Assembly (NCBI GenBank): GCA_963691885.1
Contig: OY829843.1
Coordinates: forward strand, 4,340,001-4,404,000
DNA: 64,000 bases
Reading direction: 5' to 3'
Source: G963691885 sp963691885
GTDB taxonomy: Bacteria; Pseudomonadota; Alphaproteobacteria; UBA8366; Aestuariispiraceae
A program made the position numbers and the translations under genes. Below the pieces are notes generated by a model. It was not told the origin of the DNA. It made no database searches and was given only the letters and a program-made list of their open reading frames with translations. Shown here in pieces: positions 61,840 to 64,000 of the stretch (its first letter is position 1; the number at the start of each line of letters is the position of its first letter).

Positions 61840-63132
61840 TTACACCTGCAACAAGGCACGACGCCGCAGAGGGCGCGCAAACAACTCGGCAAGGTCGCCA
61901 GCCTGTTCAAAGCCTTGAATCGGTGTGAAAACCAGTTCGATTGACCATTTTGTTGCAACTCCCCGCGCTTCCAGCGGATTGGCAAGACCGAGGCCACAAA
62001 CAACAAGATCCGGTTGTCCGACATCGCAACGATCGAGTTGCTTGTCGACGTCCTGCCCCTCGCTCAATTGAACATCGGCAGGCAGAAGATCCATCTCGTC
62101 CGCCAGATGCTGCCGGTGCAGAAATGGCGTGCCCACTTCGATCAGTTCAACACCCAGTTCCCGCGCCAGAAAGCGTGCCAGCGGAACTTCCAGTTGAGAA
62201 TCAGGAAAGAAGAACACCCTCTTTCCCGCCAGATCCTGACGGTACTTTTCAAGAGCGCGTTCAGCCCGCGCCCGAGGCCCCTTAATCGCGGCGTCAAAAC
62301 GTTCGGCGTCAATCCCCCAGGTCTCTGCAACCGCCTTCAACCAAAGCGTCGTTCCCTCTGAGCCGAGTGGAAATGGTGCGGGTATGCGCGTCGCACCCCG
62401 CTCTTCCAGACAGCGAGCTGTATCCGAGAGAAAGGGTTGCGCCAGGATATACCGACTGCTGGAACCAATTGGCGGCATTTGATCCGAGAAACGGGCTGGC
62501 AAAAAATGAACGGGCCCGACACCGAGATCGTCAAGAATGCGTCGAATCTGATCTTCGACAACATCGGCAAGCGCCCCAACCACAACCAGAGACGCGGGTG
62601 CGCCTTCCGGCTCTTTCGGCATCTCAGGCACCAGAGAGGCCAGACAGGCGTCTTCGCCCTGTGTGAAAGTCGTCTCAATACCACTTCCCGAATAGTTCAG
62701 CACCCGGACTTGCGGCATATGAATCCGCGACAGCCGTTGAGCGGCACGGGAAAGATCAAGCTTGATCACTTCAGACGGGCAGGACCCAACCAGGAACAGC
62801 GTCTTGATGTCAGGCCGCCGCGCGAGGAGTCGTTCCACAACATGGTCCAACTCGTCGTTCATATCCGCCAGACCAGCCAGGTCGCGTTCATCAATGATCG
62901 CGGTCCCGAAACGCGGTTCGGCAAAAATCATAACGCCTGCGGCGGACTGGATCAGATGGGCACAGGTTCGGGACCCCACCACCAGAAAGAAGGCGTCCTG
63001 AATCTTTCGGTGCATCCACACAATGCCGGTAAGCCCGCAAAAGACCTCACGCTGGCCACGCTCACGAATGACGTCGGGCGCGGTACAGCCGCCGGTTACG
63101 TCCGGGCGTTCTGCTGTCATTACATCTGTCAT
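61840..63132 (-). CDS. bchN: Dark-operative protochlorophyllide reductase subunit BchN
   Basis: The 430-residue NifD-like subunit carries cluster-ligand cysteines in REVFCGLTGIVWMHRK, VGSRTCAHLIQSAAGVMIFA and LVGSCPSEVIKLDL. With BchB it holds the [4Fe-4S] cluster and the substrate site. The start overlaps bchF by four bases. Confidence 0.96.
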   Translation of the reverse strand: MTDVMTAERPDVTGGCTAPDVIRERGQREVFCGLTGIVWMHRKIQDAFFLVVGSRTCAHLIQSAAGVMIFAEPRFGTAIIDERDLAGLADMNDELDHVVERLLARRPDIKTLFLVGSCPSEVIKLDLSRAAQRLSRIHMPQVRVLNYSGSGIETTFTQGEDACLASLVPEMPKEPEGAPASLVVVGALADVVEDQIRRILDDLGVGPVHFLPARFSDQMPPIGSSSRYILAQPFLSDTARCLEERGATRIPAPFPLGSEGTTLWLKAVAETWGIDAERFDAAIKGPRARAERALEKYRQDLAGKRVFFFPDSQLEVPLARFLARELGVELIEVGTPFLHRQHLADEMDLLPADVQLSEGQDVDKQLDRCDVGQPDLVVCGLGLANPLEARGVATKWSIELVFTPIQGFEQAGDLAELFARPLRRRALLQV

Positions 63133-63674
63133 GACCGGCCACCGGTAACAGCAAATTCAGCATTGGAGATTTCGAGGCGACTGGATCGCGCCAGTTGGTT
63201 CGATTGCAACCGGGCCGCACGAAGCTTGAGAATAAATTGGATGGCGTTAACCACATAAGCGCTATACGCCGCAAGGGCGATAATCAATTGCTCCTGTGGG
63301 GTTCCCCAACCGGCAAATATAGCAGCCAGATATGCAGTGTGAAGCGCCAGCACGAGCATGCTGAAAACGTCTTCCCAAAAAAACGCCGGCACGAACAGCC
63401 ACTTGCCAAAGACGACCTTTTCCCAGATCGAGCCAGTGATCATGATGATGTAGAGAATGAGGGTCTTCGCGATGACCGAAACTGTTGCCAGCAGCAGCCC
63501 CTCACCCGTCATCAAATAGTGAAGAACCAGATAAAGACTGACCGCGAACACGACAAATTGTAGAGGCGCCAGAATCCCCTGGACGAGCGTCCATTTGGTC
63601 TGGTCCCTTCGGATGCGCTCCTCCTCAGAATAGAGAGGTTTTACAATCCTTTGCCTCTCCTGGTGTTTTCCCAA
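63129..63674 (-). CDS. bchF: 3-vinyl bacteriochlorophyllide hydratase BchF
   Basis: The 181-residue membrane protein has about four hydrophobic segments and matches BchF (GSIWEKVVFGKWLFVPAFFW, EDVFSMLVLALHTAYL). It hydrates the C-3 vinyl group; BchC then oxidises the product. The start is TTG 63674, supported by AAGGGG seven bases upstream; there is no in-frame ATG near it. It is the first gene of the minus-strand superoperon and lies behind paired PpsR-type boxes. Confidence 0.92.
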   Translation of the reverse strand: MGKHQERQRIVKPLYSEEERIRRDQTKWTLVQGILAPLQFVVFAVSLYLVLHYLMTGEGLLLATVSVIAKTLILYIIMITGSIWEKVVFGKWLFVPAFFWEDVFSMLVLALHTAYLAAIFAGWGTPQEQLIIALAAYSAYVVNAIQFILKLRAARLQSNQLARSSRLEISNAEFAVTGGRS

Positions 63675-63712
63675 CGCGCCGCCCCTTAAGGATCTGTTTC
63701 ATCAAAAAACAG

Positions 63713-63779
63713 TTTATGGCTGGCTCGCAAATAGTGTCAAGTTTAATTGACGCCTTTATTTTGTTACACATTTGATACA
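63713..63779 (-). promoter_or_regulatory. bchF promoter: bchF promoter with paired PpsR/CrtJ-type boxes
   Basis: TGTTACACATTTGATACA (63762-63779) is a perfect TGT-N12-ACA site. TGTCAAGTTTAATTGACG (63735-63752) matches with one mismatch; the two are nine bases apart. On the minus strand TTGACA (63740-63735) with CATAAA (63718-63713) at 16-bp spacing fits a sigma-70 promoter whose -35 element lies in the inner box. Confidence 0.72.
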
Positions 63780-64000
63780 TACTCATATAAATAGTAAGAG
63801 TATTATTGATAGGGAAATAAGGCTTGTTTGCTGTCAAAACCAACGTCAAAAGAGCGTTAGGGCAAACACGAACGGTGGTTCGGAAACCGGCTCTGCGAAG
63901 TCCAGAAAAAAGGCTTTCGAAGAGCGACGATTGATGCAAAGCGCCTCGAAATGAAGCGTGTTGGATTGATGAGGGGGGAAAACATTGGATGGCTTTAGAG
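63780..64000. other. Intergenic end of window, possible start of a rightward gene
   Basis: No full gene is supported. Near the edge GAGGGGGG (63971-63978) precedes TTG 63985 and ATG 63989 (reading MALE to the edge), which may be the start of a plus-strand gene divergent from bchF. Too little sequence remains to name it. Regulators such as ppsR or aerR are often found near bchF, but nothing here shows that. Confidence 0.25.

Noticed and set aside
1..64000. tRNA, rRNA, CRISPR array or prophage attachment site
   Set aside because: None was recognised by eye; apart from the IS630 ends no direct-repeat array or attachment-like duplication was seen.

Overview
The window comes from an alphaproteobacterium able to make bacteriochlorophyll a and spheroidene/spirilloxanthin-type carotenoids. 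It holds most of a photosynthesis gene cluster of the purple-bacterial kind (about 24.7-64.0 kb). The only ring-E cyclase gene present is the oxygen-dependent acsF, and the oxygen-dependent spheroidene monooxygenase crtA is also there, so an aerobic or facultatively aerobic phototroph is likely. The genus cannot be fixed from sequence alone. No rRNA, tRNA or CRISPR array was recognised.

Region 1 (1-23.3 kb) is catabolic and transport DNA. Two tandem FAD oxidoreductases fused to GcvT-like folate domains (dimethylglycine dehydrogenase/sarcosine dehydrogenase type; the first is cut by the window edge) precede an MttB-family methyltransferase without an internal amber codon. This suggests use of N-methylated amines. 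A complete IS630-family element sits exactly in the TA of the mttB TAG stop codon. Beyond it, on the minus strand, lie an enolase-superfamily dehydratase, a zinc alcohol dehydrogenase and a flavin amine oxidase interrupted by an in-frame amber codon. A divergent TetR regulator with two palindromic operators follows, then a plus-strand TRAP transporter (dctQ-dctM-dctP), a glutamine-synthetase-like ligase and an iron alcohol dehydrogenase. A minus-strand livGFHM-livK ABC operon ends in a VOC-cupin protein.

Region 2 (23.3-43.4 kb) begins with a DUF2336 protein of unknown function. On the minus strand, crtA is followed by a cytochrome P450 as an apparent two-gene operon. Divergent from it run bchI-bchD-bchO-crtI-crtB. 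Then come crtD-crtC (minus), and crtE-crtF and bchC-bchX-bchY-bchZ (plus). These genes supply magnesium chelatase, the carotenoid backbone and its modifications, and the chlorophyllide a reductase.

Region 3 (43.4-47.3 kb) is pufQBALMC, encoding LH1, the reaction-centre L and M subunits and a tetraheme cytochrome. Strong hairpins lie between pufA and pufL and a clear terminator follows pufC.

Region 4 (47.3-63.7 kb) is a long minus-strand run converging on puf: bchF-bchN-bchB-bchH-bchL-bchM-lhaA-puhA-puhB-puhC-(small gene)-acsF-puhE-hemA-idi. Most junctions overlap or abut, so a superoperon is likely. TGT-N12-ACA boxes of the PpsR/CrtJ type precede crtE/crtD, bchC and bchF and cover the crtI start codon, pointing to joint oxygen/light repression. 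bchE, bchG, bchP, bchJ, ppsR and aerR are not in the window and must lie elsewhere if present.
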